Origin: Sphingopyxis sp.
Lineage (GTDB): Bacteria > Pseudomonadota > Alphaproteobacteria > Sphingomonadales > Sphingomonadaceae
Direction of reading: 5' to 3'
Length of the DNA: 64,000 nt
Assembly (NCBI GenBank): GCA_013823985.1
Contig: PNNB01000014.1
Location: forward strand, 1 to 64,000
Shown: positions 1 to 8,262 of the stretch, piece by piece
Numbering within the stretch: position 1 is the stretch's first letter
Layout of the letters: each line of letters starts with the position of its first letter
Position numbers and translations under genes: made by a program
The notes under the pieces: model-generated
Database searches by the model: none
Told to the model about the DNA's origin: nothing
The model's input: only the letters and a program-made list of their open reading frames with translations

Positions 1-610
1 TGTCGAACCCCTCGACCGCCGGTGCGCTTGCACCGGCAATGGCCTCGCGCGCCGTGGAGGGGAGGACCAGCGGCGAGACCAAGGGGAAAAGGAGAGCGTC
101 GGAATGGGAGTGATCCGGAATTGCCTCGAGAGCAGTTGCAGGTGGGATCTCGTCAACGGACATTGGAGCAGACAGCGGCAAACCTGCAGATTGGTGCTTT
201 TGTTTGAGGCTTTGCCGAAGTTGGTTGCCGAGCGATTGGTTTGGTTGGTTCGGGCTGCGGCGACGCGCCGCTGCCCAATCAGCCTGTTCGACCACTGCCC
301 AAGCCACCGCTTCGTCGCGCAGCGTTCCCTGACTGTCGATATGCGCGGGAAACACGATTTTGATCGTGCGCTCGCCGGTGCGCGCTACATCGCCGGGCGC
401 AATGCCAGCGCGAGCGGGAAGCGGCGTGCGGCCTGACGCAGGCCCATGTGCTACGGCGGTGGCTGCGGCATCAATGGTAGCTGTCGGCGCGCATCCACCT
501 TTGGGCGCGCGGCAGCTGAAGTCACCGGCAACATTTGTCCCAAACGTCGCGCATGCTGAAAGACTGGCGAGCATCAATGGAAGTGCGAGATAGCTATGTT
601 TGATGCTCAT
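1..610 (-). CDS. traV: TraV, outer-membrane lipoprotein of F-type conjugation T4SS (3' end outside window)
   Basis: The frame is open from an ATG at 610 to the left edge, so only about 203 codons are visible. The N-terminus is a lipoprotein signal peptide with lipobox LSAC (residues 17-20), followed by a short conserved block GDFSCRAPKGGC typical of TraV near residues 29-40. In F-type systems TraV anchors the TraB/TraK core channel in the outer membrane. It starts 3 bases after the dsbC stop, so it is clearly the next gene of the tra operon. The visible C-terminal part is Ala/Pro/Ser-rich and poorly conserved. Identification rests on the lipobox, the Cys-containing block and position after traB; the true end is not visible. 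Confidence 0.85.
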   Translation of the reverse strand, partial: MSIKHSYLALPLMLASLSACATFGTNVAGDFSCRAPKGGCAPTATIDAAATAVAHGPASGRTPLPARAGIAPGDVARTGERTIKIVFPAHIDSQGTLRDEAVAWAVVEQADWAAARRRSPNQPNQSLGNQLRQSLKQKHQSAGLPLSAPMSVDEIPPATALEAIPDHSHSDALLFPLVSPLVLPSTAREAIAGASAPAVEGFD

Positions 611-613
611 GTC

Positions 614-1489
614 TCAGGCTCCGCTGCTTTTGGGGTTCACGTTCAGAAATGCTTTGAGGTCGGACGCGCTGCGGTACCCTTCGATGACCGCGCCGTCTGA
701 TGGGCGCAGTATCACTGGCGTGCCGCCGAACCCGTGTTTCCTGGCGAAAGCTTCATTGGCATCAAGCCCGCTGGTGTCGCACGGCTTGGCTCTGGCGAGC
801 GCAAGCCCGCCATAAGCGGCATGCAAGGCCGCTGCAGGGTTAGCCGAGCAATAAACCTGTTCGGATAATTTGCGGCTTGCTGCGCCGAAGATCGAAATCG
901 GACGCTCTTCGACCCGTGCGCCGAGCGATTTGAGTTCATCCGATAATTTGCGGCAATAGCTGCACTGGAAATCGGAAAAGACGATGAGCTTGTGACCGCT
1001 CGCTGGCCCCCAGTGAATGGCGCCTTTGGTAGGAAGTCCGCTGAGTGAAACTTTTGCGGGGCTGGTGGGCCGGCGTGGTGTTTCCGCCGCATTGCGGCCG
1101 TCGTTGCGCGCCGCGCCTGCGGTTAACAGATCGGGATTAAGTTCGAGCAACCGCGCTGCAGTCAGATCCTGCCGCGCTTCCATGTCATAGATGCGGCCGA
1201 TGACCAGATATTTGGCTCTGGTGTCGACGTAGAAGAGCGTCGTTTTGGAGACCACTTCGCACAGACCGCCATGGCCTGCGCAATCAAGCGCATCGATCGG
1301 TGTTTTGGGCAGGCGCAATTTGAGCGCTGTGCGCAATTGGTCAATATTCTGGTTTTTGATCTGGGTGGAGGCAAAGGTCGCCGCACCCCAACCGGTGGCT
1401 GCCGACAGAGTGACAAGTGCGCAGAGGCCCGTGCCGATTTTGAGCCAGCGGCGCGGACGCGCGGGCTTGGTCTCATGTTGCTCGATCAT
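614..1489 (-). CDS. dsbC: DsbC/thioredoxin-like disulfide isomerase of the conjugation operon
   Basis: A 291-residue protein with one N-terminal membrane anchor (about residues 16-36), a linker, and a thioredoxin-fold domain with the redox motif CSYC at 176-179 and the cis-proline loop GGTP at 255-258. This matches DsbC-family proteins encoded inside F-type and SXT-type transfer operons, where they are thought to fold disulfide-containing Tra proteins in the periplasm; that role is inferred. The start abuts the traB stop (1490), and traV begins 3 bases downstream. Extra cysteines at about 70, 77, 214 and 237 fit an exported protein. Being anchored, it may be a monomer-like variant rather than classical soluble dimeric DsbC. 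Confidence 0.85.
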   Translation of the reverse strand: MIEQHETKPARPRRWLKIGTGLCALVTLSAATGWGAATFASTQIKNQNIDQLRTALKLRLPKTPIDALDCAGHGGLCEVVSKTTLFYVDTRAKYLVIGRIYDMEARQDLTAARLLELNPDLLTAGAARNDGRNAAETPRRPTSPAKVSLSGLPTKGAIHWGPASGHKLIVFSDFQCSYCRKLSDELKSLGARVEERPISIFGAASRKLSEQVYCSANPAAALHAAYGGLALARAKPCDTSGLDANEAFARKHGFGGTPVILRPSDGAVIEGYRSASDLKAFLNVNPKSSGA

Positions 1490-2812
1490 TTAAGAATTCC
1501 TCACAAAAACGCCGTCGAGAAAGACGATTTCCACGTCGATACCGGTCGGCATCTCGACAACGGGTTGATATTGTTCGGCGCGTTCGATGAGATATTTGCT
1601 CACCGTATCGGCGGCATCGCCTGCACCCTGGCCAATCCCGCCGCCCAATATGTCGCCGCCTGAGAGCTTCGAGCGCTCGCCCGAGGCGCCTGTTGTGACG
1701 CCAGAAAAGACGCTGTTGGCATTGGCGGAAAAGCCACGCCCAAAGCCGCCGATGATGCCTGCAAGCAGCGCCTGCGAAATCAGGCTGCCTTCGCGGCTCA
1801 CCACGCGGCCGCGCACGCCCGATTTGCCGGCAAAGCTTATAAAGCCTTTGACCTCGGAGACCGCAACGCGCCCGCCGGGCTGGTCGCAGGTCATTTTGGC
1901 GAGCTTCACATAGACTTTCTCCGATGAGAGATCACCGCGCGCAGCGCCGTTGACGACACATCCGGTAATCCGGGTGGTGAGTATCTTGCCGTTCTTCATC
2001 ACCGAACGGGCAGGTCCGGTAATCCGCAGCACGACGGGCAGGGGATCGGTCTGGCTTGAGACGCCAGCAGAAGCATCGACCCCTACAATCACGCGCGCTG
2101 GCGCATAGGAATTGGGCGGCAAATAATCGGGCGAGTCTTCGACAACCAACGGCGAAACTTCGGGCCGTTGCGCGCGATTAACGGCTCCACCCTTGTCACT
2201 CACGCCAAAGCTCAGGAGTTTGACTTCACCCGGGGACAGGCTGTCGGTTGGCGCTCCGCCTGTATTGGGTATTGGAGTACCCGGGGGGCGCCCGCGCGCA
2301 TCATAGCCGCCTGCTTGCGGCCCGTAAGCCGGAAGCGCAGCAGGAGGCGGAGCTGCTGCCTGAACCGCAATCTGGCTTTTGAGTGCGGCATTCTCAGCAG
2401 AGACCGCATCGATCGCCGCTTGTCCATCAACGCGCATCGCTTGATTTTCCGCTTTGAGCGCCGCCAATTGTGCTTCGACACCTTCGAGCGGGGCTTGCGC
2501 TTCCTTCAGCGCTTTCTGCTCGCGCGTGACCGCATCGAGCCGGTTGCCGTAGACCGCAACAAATTCGCGCTGTGACAGGTCGCGGTTCACCAGGCCTGCA
2601 GTCTCGATGGTTTGCGCCGCCTTGGGGTCGGCCCCGTCGGCGCTATCGTCCGATCCGAAGATGAACCAGCTGGCACCGCTCAAAAGCACCGCACCGACGC
2701 CAGCGAGCAGCAACTGCTGGCGTTTGGCGGTTCGGGCATTGAGCGAGGCGAGGCCCGATTGCTGTGTTTCGCGCGGCTCAGTGGCGGCGGGTTTGTTATC
2801 TGGCTCAGTCAT
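1490..2812 (-). CDS. traB: TraB, VirB10-like inner-membrane-spanning component of F-type T4SS
   Basis: I place the start at the ATG at 2812 (440 residues), because the longer in-frame extension overlaps traK and reads as non-coding. The protein has a short cytosolic N-terminus, a transmembrane segment at about 33-52, a coiled-coil-like Glu/Ala-rich region (about 75-150), a Pro-rich stretch, and a conserved C-terminal beta domain with the glycine-rich segment GGFGRGFSANANSVFSG. That is the TraB/VirB10 layout linking inner and outer membrane parts of the channel. It overlaps the traK stop by 8 bases and directly precedes dsbC, which suggests translational coupling. Confidence 0.9.
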   Translation of the reverse strand: MTEPDNKPAATEPRETQQSGLASLNARTAKRQQLLLAGVGAVLLSGASWFIFGSDDSADGADPKAAQTIETAGLVNRDLSQREFVAVYGNRLDAVTREQKALKEAQAPLEGVEAQLAALKAENQAMRVDGQAAIDAVSAENAALKSQIAVQAAAPPPAALPAYGPQAGGYDARGRPPGTPIPNTGGAPTDSLSPGEVKLLSFGVSDKGGAVNRAQRPEVSPLVVEDSPDYLPPNSYAPARVIVGVDASAGVSSQTDPLPVVLRITGPARSVMKNGKILTTRITGCVVNGAARGDLSSEKVYVKLAKMTCDQPGGRVAVSEVKGFISFAGKSGVRGRVVSREGSLISQALLAGIIGGFGRGFSANANSVFSGVTTGASGERSKLSGGDILGGGIGQGAGDAADTVSKYLIERAEQYQPVVEMPTGIDVEIVFLDGVFVRNS

Positions 2813-3542
2813 TTTGTGTCTCCGCATTGGCGCCGACCAGATAGGCAGTGGTGCTGGCGCCGGCTTTGAGTGTGGAGGTGGCAAGGCTGACGGCGACGCT
2901 GTCGCGCGGCGCAATGTCGCTTTCGGTGATATTCAGCGCGTCGGCGCTTTTGTTCGTGAGCCGAATGACTTTGCCGAGTAGGCCGCTGCCGCGATATTCA
3001 GCAATAAGCTGGACTTCGAGATCGCCAACGCGGGATGGCGAGGCGGCTGCTTGCCGGATAATATATCCGGGAACGATCTGGTTGTTCGCCATTGCCTGGA
3101 TAAGGCGAACCGCTGCTTCACCGAGGGGCGTTTCGGCTTCCCAGTCCGCCGCATCTGACTTTGCCAGCGCAGGATTGGTTATGAATATTTGCTGGGCGTC
3201 GACCGGCTCTGCGCGGCAGCTGAATTTGTAGACGAAGCCCTTCTTCGTTGTCGCAAAGAAGCTGATGGTTGCAGCCGCATAGGTGTCGGGCACCGAGAGA
3301 TAGATATCGCCGCGCACCGGCTCGTTGGTCACCGCAAAATCATTATACGGATAGCCGGTCGAGATTTTCGAAACGCTGGCAAACTGGTCACCAATGAGGC
3401 TGACCCGTGTCAGCTCGCGCTTCGATACGATGCAGTCGATCGCCCCGCCGTCGGCAGTCTGCTTATACTGGTCCGCGTGTAGCGGGCTCGCGGCAGCGAG
3501 CAAAGACAACGCCGCAGCAATGGGTTTTACCTTAAGCATCAT
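2805..3542 (-). CDS. traK: TraK, secretin-like periplasmic core protein of F-type T4SS
   Basis: A 245-residue protein with a clear Sec signal peptide (about 1-23, ending LHA-DQ) and a beta-rich mature part, as in TraK/VirB9-like outer-membrane-associated core proteins. Known partners are TraV and TraB, both encoded downstream here. The first two codons are ATG ATG, at 3542 and 3539, and either may be used. The 5' end overlaps the traE stop by 4 bases. Assignment relies on operon position (between traE and traB), signal peptide and size; detailed motifs are weak in this family. Confidence 0.85.
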   Translation of the reverse strand: MMLKVKPIAAALSLLAAASPLHADQYKQTADGGAIDCIVSKRELTRVSLIGDQFASVSKISTGYPYNDFAVTNEPVRGDIYLSVPDTYAAATISFFATTKKGFVYKFSCRAEPVDAQQIFITNPALAKSDAADWEAETPLGEAAVRLIQAMANNQIVPGYIIRQAAASPSRVGDLEVQLIAEYRGSGLLGKVIRLTNKSADALNITESDIAPRDSVAVSLATSTLKAGASTTAYLVGANAETQND

Positions 3543-4111
3543 TGGGGTTCCTTCGATGGGTCTTCAGCTTCGATTTGCGCGAAACCGGAAAGGCCGAGCC
3601 GCAGGCCTTGATAGGTCCAGCGGAAGCGGAAGCTGCGGTCGTCGCTGGCAATCACTTGCGCGCCGACAAAGGTTTTGAGGGTGCCGCGCACCTCGGAAGC
3701 GAGGCCTTGGGGATCGACCGTCATGCTCTTGATGACGAAGGCTTGAGTCACATCCGAGCCGCGTTGCTCGTCGACAATCCGGACGAGCTCCGATTTGAGC
3801 GAACCGTGCGATTTGGGATCAGCCAGTTCGAGGATCTGCGCCATCCAGTAATCGAGATTTTCCGGACTGCGATTAAGCAGCATCAGCGCAGCATCGCGGG
3901 TCACCAGCTCGAGATAATCAGCAGTGACTTCGCCGCTTGAGATGGTGAGCGATTTGGATGCTGTCGGCACCAGTACAACTTCCCGGTCGCGGGTGGCCGC
4001 CAGCCCTGTTGCAACGATCAGCGCGATGCCGAGAGCGGCACTGCTGAGCGCAAGCATATTGCGCTGCCGCAGTAGGTTCTGCGAGCGCTCGTGTGAAACA
4101 TCGAAATGCAT
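3539..4111 (-). CDS. traE: TraE, VirB5/VirB8-region inner-membrane component of F-type T4SS
   Basis: The start is taken as the ATG at 4111, preceded by a GGAG box, which gives 190 residues; a longer in-frame extension overlaps traL and is rejected. After a short basic N-terminus the protein has a single transmembrane segment (about residues 19-36, rich in Leu/Ala/Ile/Val) and a periplasmic domain, the usual TraE design. It contains the segment YLELVTRDAALMLLNRSPEN, which resembles TraE relatives. It lies 11 bases after traL and overlaps traK by 4 bases. TraE is a structural part of the pilus assembly channel at the inner membrane. Confidence 0.87.
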   Translation of the reverse strand: MHFDVSHERSQNLLRQRNMLALSSAALGIALIVATGLAATRDREVVLVPTASKSLTISSGEVTADYLELVTRDAALMLLNRSPENLDYWMAQILELADPKSHGSLKSELVRIVDEQRGSDVTQAFVIKSMTVDPQGLASEVRGTLKTFVGAQVIASDDRSFRFRWTYQGLRLGLSGFAQIEAEDPSKEPQ

Positions 4112-4122
4112 ATGTGCTCTCC

Positions 4123-4410
4123 TCAACCCGCCAACAGACGGCAATGTGAGGGCGGCGTGCACTTCAGACCGGTCAGCCCGTGCGGCAGATACCAATAGGC
4201 GGCGTGCCGGACCCATGAACTTGCCCGCCCTGCCTTTGCCTTTCGCAAGGTGAACCAGGCTCCAAAAGCCAATGCGATGCCTATAAAAATATGCTGCGTC
4301 AGAATGCCCCAGGTAAATGGGACAATCAGCCCGGCAAACTCGTCGAGTGTCCAGAACCCAATGAGTTCAGGATCGTCGAGCCTGCGCGGAACAATATACC
4401 GGTCTGTCAT
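4123..4410 (-). CDS. traL: TraL, VirB3-like inner-membrane pilus assembly protein
   Basis: A 95-residue protein from the ATG at 4410. It begins MTDRYIVPRRLDDPELIGFW, the characteristic opening of TraL proteins, and has two hydrophobic stretches (about 24-38 and 42-58) followed by a basic loop and a Trp/Tyr-rich C-terminus. TraL is the F-type counterpart of VirB3 and sits in the inner membrane during pilus assembly. It lies between the pilin gene and traE, the canonical F order. Alternative longer starts would run into the pilin gene and are not supported. Confidence 0.88.
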   Translation of the reverse strand: MTDRYIVPRRLDDPELIGFWTLDEFAGLIVPFTWGILTQHIFIGIALAFGAWFTLRKAKAGRASSWVRHAAYWYLPHGLTGLKCTPPSHCRLLAG

Positions 4411-4435
4411 GATGCCGCCCTCCGTCAGTTCGTCG

Positions 4436-4750
4436 TCAGATGATGGCCGTGACGACGGACGTGACGATCGGCACACCAGTGCCAACACCGATGCCGACGC
4501 CCACCGGCACAGCGATCTGGGACAAAGTGAAGCGGCCCGAAGCGAGACCGATGAGGCCGCCGGCCAGGCTCAATACGGTGATGATCTTGCCGCCCGAGCC
4601 TTCGAGAAAGTCGGTGAATTTTGTGAGGGCAGGGGCAAAGGTTGTATCTGCACCGGCAAAAGCGGCAGATGCAGCAAGCGCCGCGATGGCAACCGGCAAC
4701 AATATTGCACCGACACCAACGCGGCGGGGTTTAAGCGATAAAGTAGTCAT
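4436..4750 (-). CDS. traA: TraA-type conjugative pilin (first gene of tra operon)
   Basis: A 104-residue small membrane protein starting at the ATG at 4750, with GGAG ten bases upstream; a TTG three codons earlier is possible but less likely. It has a basic N-terminus and a leader ending in AFA, with likely cleavage before GADTTF. The mature part holds two hydrophobic helices separated by a short basic/polar loop (ASGRFTLS), the usual architecture of TraA/VirB2 pilins. Its position ahead of traL matches F-type operons. Pilins are poorly conserved, so the call depends on size, leader, twin helices and context. Confidence 0.8.
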   Translation of the reverse strand: MTTLSLKPRRVGVGAILLPVAIAALAASAAFAGADTTFAPALTKFTDFLEGSGGKIITVLSLAGGLIGLASGRFTLSQIAVPVGVGIGVGTGVPIVTSVVTAII

Positions 4751-4932
4751 GGGGTTCAATCTCCAATCATGGAAGGGCAGCGATCACGTTCGCTGTTCGT
4801 TCTTACTGGGACTAGGACATTGAAATAGGAAAGCGGGAACAGCGATATAGAAATGTTTGAGTTGAAAATCATACCGAAGCGGCTTCTGCTGACCGCTAAT
4901 GCCGCGAGAAACGCCTGATTAGCGTTCTAGAC

Positions 4933-4950
4933 TGGCCGACGAATCGGCCA
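4933..4950. promoter_or_regulatory. 7-bp perfect inverted repeat in the traA/regulator divergent region
   Basis: The sequence reads TGGCCGA-CGAA-TCGGCCA, a perfect 7-bp inverted repeat with a 4-base centre. It lies in the 347-base gap between the leftward tra operon and the rightward regulator gene at 5098. It could be an operator or the stem of a transcript. There is no T-tract, so a terminator is unlikely. Confidence 0.4.
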
Positions 4951-5045
4951 ACTGTGGGCGAGATTTGCGCCATTGTGCCGAATCGTCTCATTATAGGAAA
5001 TCTTATATGTTCTAACTTTGTTCTTTTTTCTTTCCTACAGTTGTG

Positions 5046-5068
5046 GACTCGGAATATCACTCCGAGTC
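5046..5068. promoter_or_regulatory. 8-bp perfect inverted repeat just upstream of the HTH regulator (candidate operator)
   Basis: The sequence is GACTCGGA, a 7-base spacer, then TCCGAGTC, a perfect 8-bp dyad ending 29 bases before the start codon at 5098. The spacing of about 15 bp between half-site centres is suitable for a dimeric HTH protein. I infer autoregulation by the adjacent regulator, possibly with effects on the divergent tra operon. The rest of 4751-5097 is comparatively AT-rich and presumably holds both promoters; I could not fix the -35/-10 boxes. Confidence 0.45.
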
Positions 5069-5097
5069 GAACGCTGGACGCCAAGGAACACCCGGTT

Positions 5098-5559
5098 ATG
5101 AACAATCAAATTGCCGAACCACCCGCCATAGAAGATGTGCTTGCGCGCACGCTTGCGAGGGCCATCGAAAACTCGGGCAGGCCCAAGCGCGATATCGCGA
5201 GCGAGACCGGCTTCCACAAGGATGCGTTGTTACGCGTCATTCGCGGAACACGCTCTGTGACCGTCGATGAAGCGCTGCGCTTGTTCGCAGCTGCTGGGGT
5301 CCCAGCGCGCGGAACATTGTTCTTGGCTCTTGCTGGAAAAGAGGAGCTTGCCGCAAACTGGATGAATCATGAGATGGGAGAATTCTGGGATGAGCTGGTG
5401 TCCTCAATGCCAGGAACCTTGAATGATGCGCTGCAGGACAAGTTAAATGAGGTGCGTCCGCGCTGGGCCGTCGGTACGTCGAAACTGGTCGCACGTTTAG
5501 TTTCAGAGCATATCGATGACATAGCGAGCCGCGATCTGTCGCTGGCGTTGGGGCGTTGA
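5098..5559 (+). CDS. Small HTH (XRE/addiction-module-like) transcriptional regulator
   Basis: The start is the ATG at 5098 (153 residues); the upstream in-frame extension covers the dyad at 5046-5068 and is rejected. Residues about 16-70 form a helix-turn-helix of Cro/C1 type: RDIASETGFHKDALLRVIRG followed by a helix VTVDEALRLF. The C-terminal half is helical without a recognised domain. It diverges from the conjugation operon and is followed by an AlpA-like gene, so control of transfer or excision functions is a reasonable inference. No DNA target is proven. The fold call is fairly secure, the biological role is not. Confidence 0.7.
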   Translation: MNNQIAEPPAIEDVLARTLARAIENSGRPKRDIASETGFHKDALLRVIRGTRSVTVDEALRLFAAAGVPARGTLFLALAGKEELAANWMNHEMGEFWDELVSSMPGTLNDALQDKLNEVRPRWAVGTSKLVARLVSEHIDDIASRDLSLALGR

Positions 5560-5568
5560 GCGCACGCT

Positions 5569-5808
5569 ATGATTCAGCGCCTTCTCCATGATCAACTCGC
5601 CAACGGTGAGCATTCTCTTGTTAAGCCGATCCGTTTAATCAGATTGCCAGCAGTTATTGCACGTGTCGGAATTAAAAGGTCGATGATCTATCGCCTAATG
5701 AGTGAGGGGAGATTTCCCCGGTCGCGGTCATTAGGACCCAAATGCGCAGTTTGGGTTGAGAGCGAAATAGACGAATGGATCAATGCGGTCGTCGACGCGG
5801 CAACCTGA
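5569..5808 (+). CDS. AlpA-family (MerR-like wHTH) regulator of a mobile element
   Basis: A 79-residue protein whose residues about 20-75 match the AlpA/phage regulatory fold: IRLIRLPAVIARVGIKRSM, then IYRLMSEGRFP, then VWVESEIDEWINAVV. AlpA proteins act as excisionase activators or directionality factors in prophages and genomic islands. It starts 9 bases after the preceding regulator stop, so the two may be co-transcribed. The ribosome site is weak, and an internal start is possible. Its presence close to a tRNA gene supports the mobile-element reading of the left end. Confidence 0.8.
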   Translation: MIQRLLHDQLANGEHSLVKPIRLIRLPAVIARVGIKRSMIYRLMSEGRFPRSRSLGPKCAVWVESEIDEWINAVVDAAT

Positions 5809-6066
5809 CATATGACAATTTACTGGCGCTAGTTACGATGGCTTGTCTGCCATCCCAACAGCTACGCTGACCATTCACTCGCCGAAAAAACCAATTGGCT
5901 CGGTGGTTGAATGCGATCCACAAAGAAGCTGCTTTGCCAAAAAGCAGGTGCTCGGAACCAACATACAAGGCCGAAATCCCAAAATCAAAATGTGGGAATG
6001 AATGTGGGAACGGTCGCATCGTAGCTGCAATTTAATAATATATTTCAACAGGTTAATAGAAATAAA
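5809..6066. other. Gene-poor junction between mobile-element genes and tRNA-Gln (candidate attachment end)
   Basis: No convincing gene is seen. Several frames are open for about 40-60 codons near 5820-6040 and could be remnants of an integrase or other element gene, but none has a recognisable motif, start and ribosome site. The last 60 bases are AT-rich and run straight into the CCA end of tRNA-Gln. Integrases often use tRNA 3' ends as att sites, so the junction would lie at about 6040-6085. The other att copy is outside the window. Confidence 0.4.
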
Positions 6067-6140
6067 TGGTTCCCCGGTAAGGATTCGAACCTCAATAGAC
6101 GGAGTCAGAGTCCGTAGTCTTACCGTTAGACGACCGGGGA
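6067..6140 (-). tRNA. tRNA-Gln (anticodon CTG)
   Basis: On the minus strand the gene folds as a full cloverleaf. The 7-bp acceptor TCCCCGG/CCGGGGA is followed by discriminator A and an encoded CCA. The anticodon stem ACGGA/TCCGT encloses the loop CTCTGAC with anticodon CTG. The T arm contains GGTTCGAATCC. The length is 74 nt including CCA. Its 3' end faces the conjugation genes, the usual orientation for an integration target. Confidence 0.95.
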
Positions 6141-6310
6141 ACAGTGGGCGGGCCTATATGCCGCTGCTGTGGGGTGGTCAACCCGCTGAATCGCAGGCCT
6201 TGCATCAGATTTGCAAAAATCTTGATATTTTAACCTGTTCGGCGTAGCACAGACGACAGGTACCGGCGGCTTATCCGAACCGGATAGAAAATAAGAAGAG
6301 AGTTACGGCC

Positions 6311-7534
6311 ATGGGCGAAAATATCGCACCATCGCCGCATAAGGCACGTGGGCGTAAAAATAGGAAGTCGCCCCGTCGCAAGAAAGCGGCACCAAGGGCT
6401 GCTAATGGGCAGCCGGCTTCGGCCAATGTCGCTGCGCGTTCTGCAAAGCGACCCACCCAAAATGCACGCGCCGCTGCGGATGCGGGAAGTAATGCAAATC
6501 CGGAAATGGCTGGCGCAGCGCAGGCGAGCGACAGCGCGTTTTCGCGTCGCAACTGGTTTGAGCGCACGGCCTATGCCGCGCTTGACCTAGGCACGAACAA
6601 CTGCAGGTTGCTGATCGCTAAAGCGGGTGGTGACGATTTCACCGTTGTTGACGCTTTCTCCCGCGTGGTGCGGTTGGGTGAGGGGTTGACGTCGACCGGG
6701 CGGATGAGCGACGAAGCCATGGACCGGGCGGTCGAAGCGCTGACGGTATGTGCAGAAAAACTCAAGAAACGAAATGTGGTTCTCGCGCGGTCCGTCGCGA
6801 CCGAAGCGTGCCGGCAGGCCGTCAACGGCGCGCAGTTTATCGAACGCGTAAAGCGCGAAACGGGAATACATCTCGATATCATAAGCCCAAAGGAAGAGGC
6901 ACGGCTCGCCGTTATGGGCTGCCATGCGCTGCTTGAAGAGGGCGAAGGCCCAGCCTTGATTTTCGACATTGGCGGTGGTTCGACCGAACTTGTTCTGGTG
7001 TCCACGGATGGCGTGGTGCCCGAAATTCTGGATTGGGTCAGCGTGCCGTGGGGTGTCGTATCGCTTACGGAAAGCGAACGGCAGGATTCGGATGATGCCG
7101 AAAGTCTGGCCGCAACTTATCAGGCCATGCGCGACAAGGTCGGCGCAAGCTTTGCTGAATTTGCTGCGCGGTTGCCCAAGGATGGCGGACATCATCGGCT
7201 TTTGGGCACGTCGGGGACCGTAACCACTTTGGCCAGCGTTTACCTGAAGCTACAAAGCTACGACCGCCGTGCCGTGGACGGGTTGCATTTACCGACCGAC
7301 GCGATGCGCGCCATCAGCCGTGAACTTGCAAGCCGCACCATCAAAGGACGTGCCGAGTTTCCGACCATCGGCCATGAGCGTGCGGATCTGGTCGTCGCAG
7401 GATGCGCGATTCTGGAGGCCATTTTTGATATCTGGCCGGGCGAACGTCTGGGTGTCGCGGATCGCGGTATTCGCGAAGGTATCCTGCGTGCTCTGATGGC
7501 GAGCGATGCCAAACGTCGCAATCGGCGTAACTGA
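6311..7534 (+). CDS. ppx: Ppx/GppA exopolyphosphatase / guanosine pentaphosphate phosphohydrolase
   Basis: A 407-residue protein. Residues about 1-80 are a basic, Ala/Lys/Arg-rich low-complexity extension. The Ppx/GppA phosphatase domain follows, with the first phosphate-binding motif [14 protein letters not shown] (about 89-102), the acidic catalytic segment ATEACRQA, and the second motif [13 protein letters not shown]. The family removes terminal phosphates from polyphosphate or from pppGpp; which is preferred cannot be told here. It is followed after one base by rlmE, suggesting a two-gene operon. The basic extension is unusual compared with E. coli GppA and might bind RNA or polyphosphate (inference). 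Confidence 0.9.
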   Translation: MGENIAPSPHKARGRKNRKSPRRKKAAPRAANGQPASANVAARSAKRPTQNARAAADAGSNANPEMAGAAQASDSAFSRRNWFERTAYAALDLGTNNCRLLIAKAGGDDFTVVDAFSRVVRLGEGLTSTGRMSDEAMDRAVEALTVCAEKLKKRNVVLARSVATEACRQAVNGAQFIERVKRETGIHLDIISPKEEARLAVMGCHALLEEGEGPALIFDIGGGSTELVLVSTDGVVPEILDWVSVPWGVVSLTESERQDSDDAESLAATYQAMRDKVGASFAEFAARLPKDGGHHRLLGTSGTVTTLASVYLKLQSYDRRAVDGLHLPTDAMRAISRELASRTIKGRAEFPTIGHERADLVVAGCAILEAIFDIWPGERLGVADRGIREGILRALMASDAKRRNRRN

Positions 7535-7535
7535 T

Positions 7536-8222
7536 ATGGCGGACAATCTTTTCGGCGGTAAAAATTCAGGCCGCAGCCTTGCCGGAAGGCAAAAGGTCAA
7601 GACCGCCAAGCGGCGCACGGTGCAATCGGCCCGCTGGTTGGAACGGCAGCTGAACGACCCCTATGTCCGCCGCGCGCAGTCCGAAGGCTATCGCAGCCGG
7701 GCCGCCTATAAGTTGGTCGAACTGGACGAAAAATTCCATATCCTGCGCGGAAAGCGCGCGGTGGTTGATCTGGGCATTGCCCCCGGCGGGTGGGCACAGG
7801 TTGTTCGCCGGCAGATTCCGAAGGCGGCAGTTGTCGGTATCGACCTGCTGCCCGTCGAGCCGCTGGACGGAGTTATCCTGTTTGAGATGGACTTCATGAA
7901 TGACAGCGCACCCGATCGCTTGATCGAGGCTTTGGGTGGTGCGCCGGACCTTATCCTGTCCGACATGGCGGCCAATACCGTCGGCCATAAGCAGACGGAC
8001 CATTTGCGGACGATGGGGCTGGTCGAGGCTGCCGTGGATTTTGCGGTCAATGTACTGAAACCCGGCGGTGACTTTGTCGCCAAAGTGTTTGCGGGCGGAA
8101 CGGATCCGGCCTTGCTGTCGATCCTCAAAAGCAATTTTACGACGGTCAAGCACGCAAAGCCGCCTGCCAGCCGGAAAGGCTCGGTCGAATGGTATGTGAT
8201 CGCGCAGGGTAAAAAAGCCTGA
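7536..8222 (+). CDS. rlmE: RlmE (FtsJ/RrmJ) 23S rRNA 2'-O-methyltransferase
   Basis: The start is the ATG at 7536, right after the ppx stop, giving 228 residues. The Rossmann-fold SAM domain shows [15 protein letters not shown] for SAM binding. The K-D-K-E catalytic set is visible as K in RAAYKL, D in LSDMAAN, K in FVAKVF and E in GSVEWYV. The enzyme methylates U2552 of 23S rRNA late in 50S assembly. The basic N-terminal extension ([20 protein letters not shown]) is common in alphaproteobacterial members. A hairpin terminator overlaps its stop codon. Confidence 0.95.
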   Translation: MADNLFGGKNSGRSLAGRQKVKTAKRRTVQSARWLERQLNDPYVRRAQSEGYRSRAAYKLVELDEKFHILRGKRAVVDLGIAPGGWAQVVRRQIPKAAVVGIDLLPVEPLDGVILFEMDFMNDSAPDRLIEALGGAPDLILSDMAANTVGHKQTDHLRTMGLVEAAVDFAVNVLKPGGDFVAKVFAGGTDPALLSILKSNFTTVKHAKPPASRKGSVEWYVIAQGKKA

Positions 8223-8246
8223 GGGCGACTGAGCCCTTTTCAGGCT
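8216..8246. terminator. Nested hairpin between convergent rlmE and dsbA-like genes
   Basis: Outer stem AGCCTGA/TCAGGCT and inner stem GGGC/GCCC around GACTGA, including the rlmE stop codon. A short T-run lies between the inner and outer right arms, and an A-run precedes it on the left. It could serve as a bidirectional terminator for the two convergent genes. Confidence 0.55.
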
Positions 8247-8262
8247 CCGGCTCACAAACGCA

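Noticed and set aside
4754..4830. Extended start for traA or a short upstream ORF (ATG ATT GGA GAT TGA)
   Set aside because: The four-codon frame ends within the traA ribosome site region and has no protein-coding sign; the pilin start at 4750 is better supported.
5820..6045. Integrase remnant near tRNA-Gln
   Set aside because: Open frames of about 40-60 codons exist in two frames, but no integrase motif (no R-H-R-Y residues) or start was found.
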